A stretch of DNA of 64,000 nucleotides from Cycloclasticus sp. (lineage in GTDB: Bacteria; Pseudomonadota; Gammaproteobacteria; Methylococcales; Cycloclasticaceae): NCBI GenBank assembly GCA_002733135.1, contig NVUJ01000004.1, forward strand, positions 1-64,000, read 5' to 3'. Positions within the stretch are counted from its first letter, which is position 1. Each line of letters starts with the position of its first letter. Under the pieces are notes generated by a model that saw nothing but the letters and a program-made list of their open reading frames with translations, was not told the DNA's origin and ran no database searches. The position numbers and the translations under genes were made by a program. Shown here piece after piece: positions 48,602 to 59,100 of the stretch.

Positions 48602-49512
48602 TACTTCCTTTTCTTCTGTTTCGCTCTAGGGTGCGCTTTATCGTACACTGACGCTAAGTGTTGAAAATCCAAGTGCGTATAAACTTGCGTTGTGCCGATA
48701 TCACTGTGGCCTAAAAGTTCCTGCACCGCACGCAAATCGTGACTGGACTCCAACATATGACTAGCGAATGAGTGCCTCAACATATGTGGATATAAACGGC
48801 CTTGAATGCCTTGGCGTTTTCGCCAACGTTCCAAACGAGATTGAATGCTCCGCGTTGTGAGTCGATGACCTGTTTTACCTGCAAACAAAGACATCTCGTC
48901 ATTCTTAACGATATCTATCCTTAATAATAACCAAGCCCGAATGGCGGTAATTGCTTTACCACCTACGGGCAATAATCTAGACTTTTGCCCTTTACCACTA
49001 ACGATATGGATAGTTCGACCGCTTAAATCTATATCCATTAAATTGATATTTGCTAATTCACTAACGCGTAGACCAGAGGAATACAATAATTCCCACATGG
49101 CTAAATCGCGGGTTTCTAAAGCATCTTTCGGTTCCGTTTCTAGCAACGCATTAACCTGATCCACGTCCAGTACGTGCGGTAAAGTTTTTGGTGCTTTTGG
49201 CGCACGAATACCAGCAGCTGGGTTGTTTGGAATAACCTTGATTTTAATGAGGTGGTTAAAGAAACTACGGCTCGCCGATAATTCGCGCTGTAAGCTGCGA
49301 CTTCCTAGCCCTTTGCGGTGTCGTTCGCCAATGAACCGGCGCATATGATAGCTGTTTAAATCGATCCAATCTGTTAAGTTTTGCCCATCACAAAATAGCG
49401 TGAGCTGATCTAAATCACGTTGATAGGCTTTGGTGGTATTTGGAGATAAACGACGTTCGACTTTCAGTACGTCTAAAAACTGCTGACAAGCATCAACAGC
49501 GGATTTGTTCAC
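48601..49512 (-). CDS. xerC: Tyrosine recombinase XerC
   Basis: A 303-residue protein with an N-terminal SAM-like DNA-binding domain (about 8-95; SPNTTKAYQRDLDQL) and C-terminal catalytic domain with Arg in SSGLRVSELANI (about 152), HMLRHSFASHML (His, Arg), LGHSDIGTTQVYTHLD (His and nucleophile Tyr about 281). With XerD it resolves chromosome dimers at dif. The stop TAG (48603-48601) is made of TA from the target duplication plus G from the inserted element; without the insertion the codon would read TAA, so the protein is unchanged. Confidence 0.95.
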   Translation of the reverse strand: MNKSAVDACQQFLDVLKVERRLSPNTTKAYQRDLDQLTLFCDGQNLTDWIDLNSYHMRRFIGERHRKGLGSRSLQRELSASRSFFNHLIKIKVIPNNPAAGIRAPKAPKTLPHVLDVDQVNALLETEPKDALETRDLAMWELLYSSGLRVSELANINLMDIDLSGRTIHIVSGKGQKSRLLPVGGKAITAIRAWLLLRIDIVKNDEMSLFAGKTGHRLTTRSIQSRLERWRKRQGIQGRLYPHMLRHSFASHMLESSHDLRAVQELLGHSDIGTTQVYTHLDFQHLASVYDKAHPRAKQKKRK

Positions 49513-49514
49513 GA

Positions 49515-50225
49515 CTAGCCTTTATCGACTTGCTGAAGTGAATACAAACGTTTTGCTACTAACTCGCCAAGGTGTGATAAAAACAAGGTACCCATGGTGG
49601 GGTGAAAACGCTCCGCTTCCTTGCTACCAATAGCTAACAGACCATCTTGCTTATTGATCTTTAACGGAATAAGGACAACTGATTGCACCTCTGCTGCTTG
49701 CTCATTAAACAACGCATCGGCCTGCGCGTGCGTGGGGTGGCCACATTTAATTTTTTGCGTTTCAAATAAACGCTTAAAGTTTTCTAAATTTGGTGAATCT
49801 TGTTGCCACACTACACCCGTAATGGGGAAATCTGGATCACAGTCGCTTGCCACTAATCGGATGGCAAAAAAATCTGCGCCAAAACAATCTCGAAGCGTGT
49901 CGTCCAACGTGGCAAACACGTCTTCAACGCAACGCGCATCAATAAGCGCTGTGGTGAGCTGTTGCATACGGCCAAACAAGCCATCGTTTTCGCGCGCTAT
50001 GTCTAACAGGCCTTCCAGTTGTTGCTGTAATTTACTGTTTTTATCACGTAACAAAGCTAATTGCCGCATGGTTAACGACACCGCCCCATTCTGTGGATCG
50101 TTAACAGTTATCTGCTCTAACAGTCTGGGGTATTCATTAAAGAACTCTGGGGATTCTAATAAATAATCATGTACCTGTTCGGCCGATAATTCGGTTTGTT
50201 GTTCTACTTTTTGTTGCTGTGTCAT
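49515..50225 (-). CDS. DUF484 family protein (GAF-like)
   Basis: A 236-residue protein. It begins with VHDYLLESPEFFNEYPRLLEQI (in parts), the DUF484 opening, then a coiled coil (LLRDKNSKLQQQLEGLLDIA) and a GAF-like domain (about 95-225; SVVLIPLKINKQDGLLAIGS). It occurs almost invariably between dapF and xerC in gammaproteobacteria, as here (4-nt overlap with dapF, 2 nt to xerC). Function is unproven. Confidence 0.88.
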   Translation of the reverse strand: MTQQQKVEQQTELSAEQVHDYLLESPEFFNEYPRLLEQITVNDPQNGAVSLTMRQLALLRDKNSKLQQQLEGLLDIARENDGLFGRMQQLTTALIDARCVEDVFATLDDTLRDCFGADFFAIRLVASDCDPDFPITGVVWQQDSPNLENFKRLFETQKIKCGHPTHAQADALFNEQAAEVQSVVLIPLKINKQDGLLAIGSKEAERFHPTMGTLFLSHLGELVAKRLYSLQQVDKG

Positions 50226-51046
50226 AACTCAATCATACCATCAAAAACAAACGTTGCAGGCCCTGTCATCATCACTGAATGGCTCTCTCCTTGCCAATCT
50301 ATCTTCAGCTCTCCGCCTAGCAAAATTACACTAACAGGGGTTGTTAGCTTGCCCAATTGAATACCTGCGACCACAGCTGCGCACGCACCACTGCCACACG
50401 CCAACGTCTCGCCTGCTCCACGTTCATAAACACATAATTTAATTTCCGATGGGTGAATAGTTTGACTGAAACCAATATTTGCTCGTTCAGGAAATACGTC
50501 ATGACTCTCCATTAACGCACCAATGCGGTTTACGTCGGCCGTATCAATATCGTCAACCTGAACTACCGCATGAGGATTACCCATTGATAACGCTGAAAAC
50601 TCCACCTGCTCATCACCAGCATCTGCGACATAGGTCAATTGCTGCTGTTCACTCTTTAATGGGATATTTACCGGGTCAAAACGAGGCACGCCCATATTAA
50701 CGGTTACTTGTGTCCCTTCAATCGTCAAAACCAATTCACCCGCGCCTGTTTCTACACGAATAGATGATTTATTGCTTAAGCCTTTTTGCGCAACGAATAG
50801 CGCAAAGCAACGCGCGCCGTTTCCACACTGCGATACTTCACTACCGTCGGCATTAAAAATAACATAACGAAAATCAGCGTCGCCCTGTGCCCTTTCTACC
50901 AATAACAGCTGGTCGAAACCCACGCCATAATGACGGTCTGCTAGCGCACGAATTTGCACTGCATTTAAATCAACGGATTGGTTAATCGCATCGATAACGA
51001 CAAAGTCATTTCCCAAGCCGTGCATTTTGCTGAAGTTAATTAGCAA
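50222..51046 (-). CDS. dapF: Diaminopimelate epimerase
   Basis: A 274-residue cofactor-independent epimerase converting LL- to meso-diaminopimelate for lysine and peptidoglycan. The two catalytic Cys residues are in SQCGNGARCFALF (about 73) and LACGSGACAAVVAG (about 216), and the fold repeats twice. The start KMHGLGNDFVVID is typical. It overlaps lysA by 7 nt. Confidence 0.96.
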   Translation of the reverse strand: MLINFSKMHGLGNDFVVIDAINQSVDLNAVQIRALADRHYGVGFDQLLLVERAQGDADFRYVIFNADGSEVSQCGNGARCFALFVAQKGLSNKSSIRVETGAGELVLTIEGTQVTVNMGVPRFDPVNIPLKSEQQQLTYVADAGDEQVEFSALSMGNPHAVVQVDDIDTADVNRIGALMESHDVFPERANIGFSQTIHPSEIKLCVYERGAGETLACGSGACAAVVAGIQLGKLTTPVSVILLGGELKIDWQGESHSVMMTGPATFVFDGMIEL

Positions 51047-52311
51047 CCGACTTCCTCGAATTCATTGGGTAACATCGCCTCGTTTTGCCACAGACTCTCT
51101 ACACTTTGACGAGCACCAATCAAATGAACCTGGTCGCCATCCACCATCACTTCGGCAACGCTCGGGCGAGAATTATAATTTGAGCTCATGGTGAAACCGT
51201 AAGCACCTGATGAGCGAATCGCCAATAGGTCGCCTTCTTTAATTGCGAGGCCGCGGTCTTTACCTAAAAAGTCACCCGTTTCGCACACCGGGCCGACAAC
51301 ATCGTAATTGGTTATAGGGCTATCAGATAACTGATTTACAGGCACTATATCCTGCCACGCCTGATACAGCGCAGGGCGGATTAAGTCATTCATCGCCGCA
51401 TCCACAATCGCAAATTGCTTATCTTCGGTTGGTTTAATGTATTCCACTTTAGTGACTAAAATACCCGCGTTACCAGAAATGGCACGGCCAGGTTCCAACA
51501 AAATTTCATACGGTAAATCACCTAGCCGTTGATAAAGCGCTTTAACGTATTCTTCAGGTAACGGTGGCTGCTCGTCTCGATAACGAATACCTAAGCCACC
51601 ACCCAAATCTAAGTGCTGAATATCAACCCCAACTATTTTTAATCGTTCCAACAAGCTCAAAACACAATCTAGCGCATCCACGAAGGGCTTTACATCGGTT
51701 AACTGTGAGCCGATATGGCAATCCAAGCCGACGACATTTAGGTGCGGCAATTGATTGGCGCGTTGATATTCTGCAAACGCTGTTTCAATAGCCAAACCGA
51801 ATTTATTTTCTTTTAGGCCCGTGGAAATATAAGAGTGCGTTTGTGCGTCCACATCGGGATTAACGCGAATAGATATATTGGCTACCACGTCCAATTCGCC
51901 GGCTATTTCACTAATACGATCGAGCTCTGCCGATACCTCTACATTAAAGCACCGAATACCGACATCTAAGGCGCGACGAATTTCATCGCGTCGTTTACCA
52001 ACACCAGAGAAGACTATTTTTTCTGGTTGGCCGCCAGCTATTAATACGCGTTCTAATTCACCCACGGAAACAATGTCAAAGCCCGAGCCTAATTGAGCCA
52101 ACACATTTAGAACGGCAATATTAGAATTCGCTTTGACAGCGTAGCAAATTAAATGCGGCCTACCGTCGAATGCCTGATCAAAGGCTTTCCAATGGCGTTC
52201 TAGCGTTGCTCTGGAATAAACGTATGTTGGCGTTGAGAACTGCTCAGCTATCGACGCAATAGCAACATCTTCAGCAAATAACTGCCGCTCGCGGTACTGG
52301 AAATAATCCAT
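51040..52311 (-). CDS. lysA: Diaminopimelate decarboxylase
   Basis: A 423-residue PLP enzyme, the last step of lysine synthesis. PLP Lys is in LICYAVKANSN (about 60), with GLDCHIGSQL, LDLGGGLGIRY, EPGRAISGNAG and the partner-subunit Cys motif GPVCETGDFLG. The start codon abuts the lptM stop. Operon order lptM-lysA-dapF-DUF484-xerC is the standard one in pseudomonads. Confidence 0.96.
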   Translation of the reverse strand: MDYFQYRERQLFAEDVAIASIAEQFSTPTYVYSRATLERHWKAFDQAFDGRPHLICYAVKANSNIAVLNVLAQLGSGFDIVSVGELERVLIAGGQPEKIVFSGVGKRRDEIRRALDVGIRCFNVEVSAELDRISEIAGELDVVANISIRVNPDVDAQTHSYISTGLKENKFGLAIETAFAEYQRANQLPHLNVVGLDCHIGSQLTDVKPFVDALDCVLSLLERLKIVGVDIQHLDLGGGLGIRYRDEQPPLPEEYVKALYQRLGDLPYEILLEPGRAISGNAGILVTKVEYIKPTEDKQFAIVDAAMNDLIRPALYQAWQDIVPVNQLSDSPITNYDVVGPVCETGDFLGKDRGLAIKEGDLLAIRSSGAYGFTMSSNYNSRPSVAEVMVDGDQVHLIGARQSVESLWQNEAMLPNEFEEVGC

Positions 52312-52431
52312 TTATAGCCCTAGTAATTTTGCCACTTGTTCACTTGGCATGTACAAATCACCTTTTTGCCCACAACCCACTGATATAGTTAAAAAACTTA
52401 AAATTATTACTACTTTTAACAAACGCGCCAT
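52312..52431 (-). CDS. lptM: LptM (YifL/LppL)-type small lipoprotein
   Basis: 39 residues. An N-terminal hydrophobic signal ends in the lipobox SVGC (Cys about 21), followed by GQKGDLYMP, the family signature CGQKG.LY.P. It is known to assist LptD maturation. It directly precedes lysA (stop and start adjacent), the conserved position. Confidence 0.9.
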   Translation of the reverse strand: MARLLKVVIILSFLTISVGCGQKGDLYMPSEQVAKLLGL

Positions 52432-52528
52432 GTCAGCATCCTCTAAATTAATTTCAATACTCAGCAGTATAAACGTTTGACGTTTTTTGGCATACTCTAA
52501 TCCTCATTAGCAAATTCAACTATTCCCC

Positions 52529-53200
52529 ATGCAAGCAACCCGTCTACCGTCTATTATTTCTAGCCCCAATACGCCTGTTCGCTGCTCCGTTATATGGCTA
52601 CACGGCCTTGGCGCAAGTAGCAACGACTTTGCACCCCTAGTGCCTGAACTGGGCATACAAGATGAATTAGGTATTCGCTTTATCTTTCCTCAAGCGCCTG
52701 ACATGCCCGTTTCTATCAACGGTGGCGCGGTTATGCCCGCTTGGTACGACATCAGCGAGATGGATTTAATGCGCCGTGCCGATAACGCTGGCATCATTCA
52801 ATCCAGCGCCGTTATCACCGATATGATTAACGATGAAATCGCGATGGGTATTGATCCATCTAATATCGTTATCGCGGGGTTCTCGCAAGGCGGAGTTATT
52901 GCCATTGATGCTGGCATTCGTTTCCCCAGCACATTGGCGGGCATTATGGCGTTATCAACCTACATTCCCGTTCGTGATACGCTACAAAACGCTGAACAAA
53001 ACAGCAATGCTGATATTTCTATCTTTTATGGCCACGGTGATTTCGACCCCGTTATCCCCATTGAACAAGCGGAATCCGCCAGAACTTTTCTTGAAGAAAA
53101 CGGCTACACCGTTGAGTGGCATTCCTATCCAATGGAGCATTCCGTTAGTCCAGCAGAAATCGCACACATTAAAACTTGGTTAACGTCTGTTCTATCTTAA
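52529..53200 (+). CDS. Carboxylesterase / phospholipase family alpha/beta hydrolase
   Basis: A 223-residue serine esterase. Oxyanion HGLGASSNDF (about 25-34), nucleophile AGFSQGGVIA (Ser about 117), Asp in GHGDFDPVIP (about 171) and His in MEHSVSP (about 203) make a complete triad. The same family includes EstB of Pseudomonas and eukaryotic acyl-protein thioesterases. The natural substrate is unknown. It lies 15 nt upstream of oxyR on the same strand. Confidence 0.88.
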   Translation: MQATRLPSIISSPNTPVRCSVIWLHGLGASSNDFAPLVPELGIQDELGIRFIFPQAPDMPVSINGGAVMPAWYDISEMDLMRRADNAGIIQSSAVITDMINDEIAMGIDPSNIVIAGFSQGGVIAIDAGIRFPSTLAGIMALSTYIPVRDTLQNAEQNSNADISIFYGHGDFDPVIPIEQAESARTFLEENGYTVEWHSYPMEHSVSPAEIAHIKTWLTSVLS

Positions 53201-53215
53201 ATAACAACCGGCAAT

Positions 53216-54106
53216 ATGAACCTAAGAGATTTAAAATATATTGTTGCGGTTGCTGAATTAAAGAGTTTCGTCAAAGCCTCTGAACGCTGTTTTGTTAGCC
53301 AGCCCACGCTTAGCATGCAGATTAAAAAACTGGAAGAAACGCTGGGCATCAAGATTTTTGAACGCAACAATAAACGCGTCATTGTTACCGAGGTTGGCGA
53401 AAACATTGTTAGCAAAGCCAAAGCGATTCTCCACGATGTTGATGACATAGAAGAGCTAGCTCACAACGCTCAACACCCCTTAGGCGGTAATTTTAGATTA
53501 GGCGCTTTCCCAACACTTGCCGCCTATATTCTGCCCGATTTGGTCCCGTTGATTAAAGACCAGTTGCCAGACCTTCGCTTAATATTAATTGAAGAAAAAA
53601 CCAATACGCTAATACAACAATTAAAAGACGGCGAAATTGATGCTGCCTTGCTTGCCGCACCCATTAAAGACGAGGCTTTAACGTTTACCAGCTTATTTGA
53701 TGATGCGTTTAAACTGGCCGTATCCTCACAACATCACCTATCTAACAAGTTGACGGTTACACCTGCCGACATCATTAACGAACCCTTGTTACTGCTAGAC
53801 GAAGGGCATTGCTTGCGCGACCAAGCATTGCAGTTTTGTCAGCTTAATGGCGCAAAAGAAGAACAAAATGTTCGCGCCACCAGTTTAGAAACCTTACGAC
53901 AAATGGTACGTGCCAATACCGGCATCACCTTTATGCCTGATTTAGCCATTCGAGAGGACTATAGCGATGGCAACATCCGATATATCCCGTTTAAAAACCC
54001 ACAACCAACGCGAACAATTTGTTTGGTTTGGCGAAAAACTAACCCAAAAATACAACTAATGACCATGCTCACTGAGCTTATGCAAAACTTCTACGCTGAC
54101 AAGTAG
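53216..54106 (+). CDS. oxyR: OxyR hydrogen-peroxide-sensing LysR regulator
   Basis: A 296-residue LysR-type protein with an N-terminal HTH (SFVKASERCFVSQPTLSMQI, in part) and regulatory domain carrying GHCLRDQALQFC, the two redox Cys residues nine apart, as Cys199 and Cys208 of E. coli OxyR. Oxidation forms the disulphide and switches on peroxide defence. The next gene downstream is a peroxiredoxin, a plausible target. Confidence 0.93.
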   Translation: MNLRDLKYIVAVAELKSFVKASERCFVSQPTLSMQIKKLEETLGIKIFERNNKRVIVTEVGENIVSKAKAILHDVDDIEELAHNAQHPLGGNFRLGAFPTLAAYILPDLVPLIKDQLPDLRLILIEEKTNTLIQQLKDGEIDAALLAAPIKDEALTFTSLFDDAFKLAVSSQHHLSNKLTVTPADIINEPLLLLDEGHCLRDQALQFCQLNGAKEEQNVRATSLETLRQMVRANTGITFMPDLAIREDYSDGNIRYIPFKNPQPTRTICLVWRKTNPKIQLMTMLTELMQNFYADK

Positions 54107-54238
54107 GCCAACAAATAAATAGATAAAACCTATTATCACTATAAAATCATTCGATTTTACTTAACATAAAGCCAACCTTAAACTATCTCCAGTTAACGCG
54201 AACCTTCGCACTTTTAATCTTTAATGGAGACACCTCAA

Positions 54239-54763
54239 ATGATAAACACAGTACCTAATATTACGTTTAAAACCCGCGTAAGAGACGAGAGCATTGGCGG
54301 CGACAATCCTTTTCGCTGGCATGATGTAACAACAAACGACATTTTTAGCAGTAAAAAAGTAGTGGTTTTCGCACTACCGGGTGCATTCACACCCACTTGT
54401 TCAAGCACTCACCTACCAGGCTATGATGCTAAATACCAAGAATTGAAAGACCTTGGCGTTGACGAGGTATATTGCTTAAGCGTGAATGACGCATTCACCA
54501 TGTTTCAGTGGGGCAAAAATCTAGGCGTAAAAAACATCAAACTGCTGCCTGATGGCAACGGTGAATTTAGTCGCTTAATGGGCATGTTAGTGAAAAAAGA
54601 CAACCTAGGTTTTGGTGACCGCTCATGGCGTTATTCTATGTTGGTTGATGACCAGCAAATTACCGCTTTATTCAGCGAACCTGGAAAAATGGACAACTGC
54701 CCAGATGATCCGTTTACCTGCAGCGATGTAGACACGATGATCCAGCATTTAAAACAAGCATAA
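54239..54763 (+). CDS. Peroxiredoxin, Prx5/AhpE-like thiol peroxidase
   Basis: A protein of about 174 residues. Peroxidatic Cys is in PGAFTPTCSSTHLPGY (about 43-58; Pro-Thr-x-x-Cys arrangement), with NDAFTMFQWGKNL and the later Arg in DRSWRYSMLVDD. The Prx5 group reduces peroxides using glutathione or thioredoxin. The frame opens at ATG 54224, but GGAG at 54227-54230 serves the ATG at 54239, which is preferred. It follows oxyR after about 130 bp, which probably hold its own OxyR-controlled promoter. Confidence 0.88.
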   Translation: MINTVPNITFKTRVRDESIGGDNPFRWHDVTTNDIFSSKKVVVFALPGAFTPTCSSTHLPGYDAKYQELKDLGVDEVYCLSVNDAFTMFQWGKNLGVKNIKLLPDGNGEFSRLMGMLVKKDNLGFGDRSWRYSMLVDDQQITALFSEPGKMDNCPDDPFTCSDVDTMIQHLKQA

Positions 54764-54770
54764 CCCTATA

Positions 54771-54806
54771 AAAAAGCCCCTTGCGACAAACTCACAAGGG
54801 GCTTTT
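54771..54806. terminator. Bidirectional terminator between peroxiredoxin and argH
   Basis: Stem AAAAGCCCCTTG / CAAGGGGCTTTT, 12 bp, 11-nt loop, with A/T runs on both outer sides. The genes converge here. Confidence 0.9.
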
Positions 54807-54827
54807 ATCGTTGTATTTTCTGTTGCT

Positions 54828-56219
54828 TTATATTGCCAAAAACTTTTTCGCGTCTGCAACGGCCAAGCGAACTTGGTTCGGCGCCGTACCACCAATGTGG
54901 TCACGTGCTGACACAGAACCTTCTAGCGTTAATACATCGAACACATCGCCGGTAATTTCTTGCGAGAAGCTTTGTAGTTCTTCGAGCGACAGATCCGATA
55001 AATCCCGGTTTGTTTCTGTCCCTAAACGTACAGCTAAACCAACCACTTCATGCGCATCTCTAAAAGGGATACCCTTGCCTACCAAATAGTCAGCTAAGTC
55101 CGTTGCCGTTGAAAAACCTTGTTTCGCGGCTTTTAGCATCGACTCTTTAACCGGCTCAATATTTGGCACCATATCGGCAAATGCGCGCAATGAACCCAAT
55201 ACGGTATCCACGGTATCGAATAACGGCTCTTTGTCTTCTTGATTGTCTTTGTTATACGCCAAAGGTTGCGATTTCATTAGTGTTAGTAGCGATACTAAAT
55301 TACCGTTAACGCGACCGGTTTTACCGCGCACCAACTCAGGCACGTCCGGATTTTTCTTTTGCGGCATGATGGATGAGCCCGTACAAAATGCATCGGGCAA
55401 ATGAATGAAGTTAAATTGCGCACTGGTCCACAAAACAATTTCTTCTGAAAAACGTGATAAATGGATCATCAACAACGCCGAGGCCGCACAAAATTCAATC
55501 GCGAAATCTCGATCACTCACACCGTCTAGCGAGTTCGCGCAAGGACGAGAAAACCCCAATAACTCAGCAGTCATCAACCGGTCAATCGGGTAACTTGTAC
55601 CCGCCAATGCGGCTGAGCCTAACGGCATAACATTAACCCGCTTCGCACAATCGGCAAACCGTTCAGAGTCACGTTTCAGCATTTCAAACCATGCCATCAA
55701 ATGGTGCCCGAAGGTCACCGGTTGCGCTACTTGTAAGTGCGTAAAGCCAGGCATGATGGTGTCTGCATTATCACCCGCCAAACCCACAAGGCCGGCTTGT
55801 AAACGTGCCAATTCAGACTGAATCAACACCAACTGATCGCGCATAAACAAACGAATGTCGGTGGCGACTTGGTCATTACGCGAACGCCCTGTGTGCAACT
55901 TTTTACCGGCGATACCAATGCGTTCCGTTAAAGCGGCCTCAAGATTCATATGCACATCTTCCAATGCAATTGACCATTCAAACTCGCCTACTTCAATACT
56001 ATTTAAAATATCACCCAAACCATCAATAATTTGCGTGCATTCTTGCTCGGTTAATATGCCCACATGCGTTAACATTTTTGCATGGGCAATAGAGCCTTGA
56101 ATATCGTAAGGTGCAAGGCGCTGATCGAACTCTACGGACGCAGTAAACGCCTGCACAAAGGCATCTGTACTTTGCGTGAAACGGCCGCCCCAGAGTTTAT
56201 TTTGTTTATCTTGTGACAT
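54828..56219 (-). CDS. argH: Argininosuccinate lyase
   Basis: A 463-residue enzyme, last step of arginine synthesis. It begins [15 protein letters not shown]; the fumarase-superfamily signature [12 protein letters not shown] (about 277-288) holds the catalytic Ser loop, with [12 protein letters not shown] and TFGHHLMAW earlier. It is divergent from algZ, the arrangement known from Pseudomonas. Confidence 0.96.
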   Translation of the reverse strand: MSQDKQNKLWGGRFTQSTDAFVQAFTASVEFDQRLAPYDIQGSIAHAKMLTHVGILTEQECTQIIDGLGDILNSIEVGEFEWSIALEDVHMNLEAALTERIGIAGKKLHTGRSRNDQVATDIRLFMRDQLVLIQSELARLQAGLVGLAGDNADTIMPGFTHLQVAQPVTFGHHLMAWFEMLKRDSERFADCAKRVNVMPLGSAALAGTSYPIDRLMTAELLGFSRPCANSLDGVSDRDFAIEFCAASALLMIHLSRFSEEIVLWTSAQFNFIHLPDAFCTGSSIMPQKKNPDVPELVRGKTGRVNGNLVSLLTLMKSQPLAYNKDNQEDKEPLFDTVDTVLGSLRAFADMVPNIEPVKESMLKAAKQGFSTATDLADYLVGKGIPFRDAHEVVGLAVRLGTETNRDLSDLSLEELQSFSQEITGDVFDVLTLEGSVSARDHIGGTAPNQVRLAVADAKKFLAI

Positions 56220-56308
56220 AATTTGCTGACAAAAGTGAAATTTTGCCTAGTATATCACTTAAGATTGGCTTAATTTAAGCGAATAGGAAACGAGCTAACT
56301 CTCTTAAA

Positions 56309-57364
56309 ATGGATAAAAGTTCTACAACGGATCAGCAATATTTATTACCTGATATGTGTCGTGCAATCAGCGTTTTATATGTCACGCTTGTCGCCCAATT
56401 ATTAGCCATTATCCTAGCCTTAAATACCAGCTTTATAGCAGGTAACTTTTGGACTTCGCTCAGTCTCAATGCACTATTCATTTTATGGGTTGCGTTCGTT
56501 TGTTCTGCCATTTTTTGCGGCTTTAAAAAACGAATAAATAAACGCCCCGCGATAAGCATTATTTTATTTATGTTTTTCACCATTAACGTAATAACCCTTT
56601 TAATGACTTGGGTTATTACTTTTTTATTGCCGCAATTTGAATTATTTATTGCACCCGCCCAAGGCAATATGAGTGTCTACCTAAGGAATGGTGGTATTAG
56701 CGTTATCTTTAGTATCATCTTACTGCGGTTCTTATACATTCAACACCAATGGAGAAGGCAGACAAAAGCTGAATCTGAAGCTCGTTTAGACGCCTTGCAA
56801 GCACGAATACGCCCACATTTTTTATTTAACAGCCTGAATACTATCGCCAGTTTGACGCGCATTGATCCGCCTCTTGCCGAATCGCTTACTGAAGATTTAG
56901 CGGAATTATTTAGGGCGAATATGCAAAGCTCTAAACGGCTCGTTCCTTTCGAGCAAGAACTTACACTAGTGCAGCAGTATTTAAATATTGAACAATTACG
57001 TTTAGGCGACCGCTTAACCATTAATATAGATGTTTCGACTATTCCAGACGATGCGCTCATACCGCCACTCAGTATTCAGCCATTGATTGAAAATGCGATT
57101 TATCACGGCATTGAACCATTGGAAAAAGGTGGCAAATTAGAGGTTTTGGGGCGAATAGAAAACAATAAAATAACCCTGTTAATCAAAAACCCTCTCTCCG
57201 ACGAAGCCCTAGCTACAGTACGCCCCGGGCATCACATGGCGATAGACAACATACGTTTACGCATGCAAAATTGTTTTCCTAACAACAATCAATTATTAGT
57301 TAGCTCCAGCGAGTCTGAGTTTCAAACTCAACTCAAATTTCCTTACCAAACCGAGCCAGCATGA
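56309..57364 (+). CDS. algZ: AlgZ/FimS-type LytS sensor histidine kinase
   Basis: A 351-residue protein. Four N-terminal helices (about 20-145) are followed by a His_kinase domain with RIRPHFLFNSLNTIASLTR (phospho-accepting region His about 172) and an ATPase with IQPLIENAIYHGI (N-box). This group has an atypical kinase core, as in AlgZ. It overlaps algR by 4 nt. In Pseudomonas the pair controls alginate, twitching pili and virulence; targets here are unknown. Confidence 0.88.
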   Translation: MDKSSTTDQQYLLPDMCRAISVLYVTLVAQLLAIILALNTSFIAGNFWTSLSLNALFILWVAFVCSAIFCGFKKRINKRPAISIILFMFFTINVITLLMTWVITFLLPQFELFIAPAQGNMSVYLRNGGISVIFSIILLRFLYIQHQWRRQTKAESEARLDALQARIRPHFLFNSLNTIASLTRIDPPLAESLTEDLAELFRANMQSSKRLVPFEQELTLVQQYLNIEQLRLGDRLTINIDVSTIPDDALIPPLSIQPLIENAIYHGIEPLEKGGKLEVLGRIENNKITLLIKNPLSDEALATVRPGHHMAIDNIRLRMQNCFPNNNQLLVSSSESEFQTQLKFPYQTEPA

Positions 57365-58119
57365 AAATTTTAATTGCAGATGATGAGCCCTTAGCCCGGC
57401 AGCGACTACAACGTCTAGTAGGAGACATTAACCCCAGTTACGAGGTCTATGCAGATGCTAGTAACGGTCTTGAAGCATTAAAGCAATGCATAACTCTACA
57501 ACCAGATATAGCATTTCTTGATATCCGCATGCCTAAAATGGACGGCCTACAAACAGCGGCAGAGATTGTGAAAGCCAACTTGAATACACATATCGTATTT
57601 GTAACTGCCTACGATGAATATGCTTTAAAAGCCTTTGATAACAACGCTATTGATTATTTACTAAAGCCGGTAAAGAAAGAACGCTTACATAAAGCTATCG
57701 AAAAAACAATCCGATTAAACGGTTCGCCTGACACCATTATGCCAGCCACTCAGCCGCCATTAAACCAACGTCAGCACCTATGCGCGCATACACATAGTGG
57801 GCTTAAGGTCGTTGATTTAAAGGACATTATTTCTTTTAAGGCGGACAATAAATACGTTTTAGCGAGCACCCATAACGATTCCATTTTACTGGACGAGTCG
57901 CTTAAAGCTCTGGAAGAAGAGTTCTCTGAATTATTTTTCCGCATTCACCGCAATGCACTGGTTAATATTAACGCCATTAAGGTGGTTAAAAAAATAGCTG
58001 CTGGTCAATTCGAATTGCATCTGCAGGGCATTGATGAAACCTTTGCTATCAGTCGCCGTCACCGAGCCGAATTAAATAAACTACTACGGCAAAAACCTCA
58101 AGCCACTAAGAAAAACTAA
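57361..58119 (+). CDS. algR: AlgR-type LytTR response regulator
   Basis: A 252-residue protein with receiver domain ILIADDEPLARQRL and phospho-acceptor Asp in IAFLDIRMPKMDG (about 54), then YDEYALKAFDNNAIDYLLKPV, and a C-terminal LytTR DNA-binding domain (about 140-245; IISFKADNKYV, FRIHRNALVNINAI). It is cotranscribed with algZ (4-nt overlap) and followed by hemC after 48 nt, as in Pseudomonas. Confidence 0.92.
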   Translation: MKILIADDEPLARQRLQRLVGDINPSYEVYADASNGLEALKQCITLQPDIAFLDIRMPKMDGLQTAAEIVKANLNTHIVFVTAYDEYALKAFDNNAIDYLLKPVKKERLHKAIEKTIRLNGSPDTIMPATQPPLNQRQHLCAHTHSGLKVVDLKDIISFKADNKYVLASTHNDSILLDESLKALEEEFSELFFRIHRNALVNINAIKVVKKIAAGQFELHLQGIDETFAISRRHRAELNKLLRQKPQATKKN

Positions 58120-58167
58120 TTAAACGACTGGTATAATTAGTTCACCGAATAAATCAAACCTCATTGA

Positions 58168-59100
58168 ATGCAAGTTATAAGAATCGCAACCCGTCGAAGT
58201 CCATTAGCCCTGTGGCAAGCTGAGCATGTTGCCAGCTTACTAAAGAAATCACACCCAGGCCTTGAAATCGAGTTGGTAAAAATGGTGACCCAAGGCGATA
58301 AAATTCTAGACACGCCTTTGGCAAAAATTGGTGGTAAAGGCCTATTCGTTAAGGAGCTTGAGCAAGGCATGTTGAAAGGTGATGCCGACATCGCCGTACA
58401 TTCTATGAAGGACGTACCGGCAGAATTACCGACGGGTCTAGAAATTGGCGCGATACTTCAGCGCGAAGACCCGCGCGATGCATTTGTCTCCAATCGCTAC
58501 GCATCCATCGATGAACTTCCAAACGGTGCTGTCGTTGGAACATCCAGCCTTAGACGACAATGCCAATTGTTAGAGAAACGACCAGATTTACAAATTAAGT
58601 CCCTGCGAGGCAACGTTAATACCCGCCTACAAAAACTAGATAATGGCGAGTACGACGCGATTATTCTTGCTGCCGCAGGCCTAATACGGCTTGGTTTTGA
58701 ATCGCGCATTAAAAAAGCGTTGTCGGTAAAAATCATGCTGTCGGCGATTGGCCAAGGCGCTATTGGCATTGAATGCCGCATCAATGACGATGCAACAAAA
58801 GCGCTACTCGCCTGTCTACACGACGAAGTATCCGCCAGCCGAGTAACCGCCGAGCGGGCGATGAACTTCACCTTAGAAGGCGGCTGCCAAGCACCCATTG
58901 CTGGGCACGCAAAAATCAAAAATGGCATCCTTCGTTTACATGGCTTAGTCGCCGAACCCGACGGTAGCTTAATTATTTCAGAAGAACTAGAAGGTCCTGT
59001 AGAAAACGCAGAAGAAATCGGCACCACTGTTGCTAAGCGTTTATTAACCGGAGGCGCAAAAAATATTTTAGACCGATTGTATGCCCATGCCGACAAATGA
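58168..59100 (+). CDS. hemC: Hydroxymethylbilane synthase
   Basis: A 310-residue tetrapyrrole-pathway enzyme that links four porphobilinogens. It starts [28 protein letters not shown] and Arg-rich [11 protein letters not shown] line the active site. The dipyrromethane cofactor Cys is in [13 protein letters not shown] (about 241). It overlaps hemD by 20 nt. Confidence 0.96.
   Translation: MQVIRIATRRSPLALWQAEHVASLLKKSHPGLEIELVKMVTQGDKILDTPLAKIGGKGLFVKELEQGMLKGDADIAVHSMKDVPAELPTGLEIGAILQREDPRDAFVSNRYASIDELPNGAVVGTSSLRRQCQLLEKRPDLQIKSLRGNVNTRLQKLDNGEYDAIILAAAGLIRLGFESRIKKALSVKIMLSAIGQGAIGIECRINDDATKALLACLHDEVSASRVTAERAMNFTLEGGCQAPIAGHAKIKNGILRLHGLVAEPDGSLIISEELEGPVENAEEIGTTVAKRLLTGGAKNILDRLYAHADK

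Noticed and set aside
48412-48664. Short frames on both strands within the MITE-like element
   Set aside because: No ribosome site or family resemblance; they run through the inverted repeats and are explained by the element.
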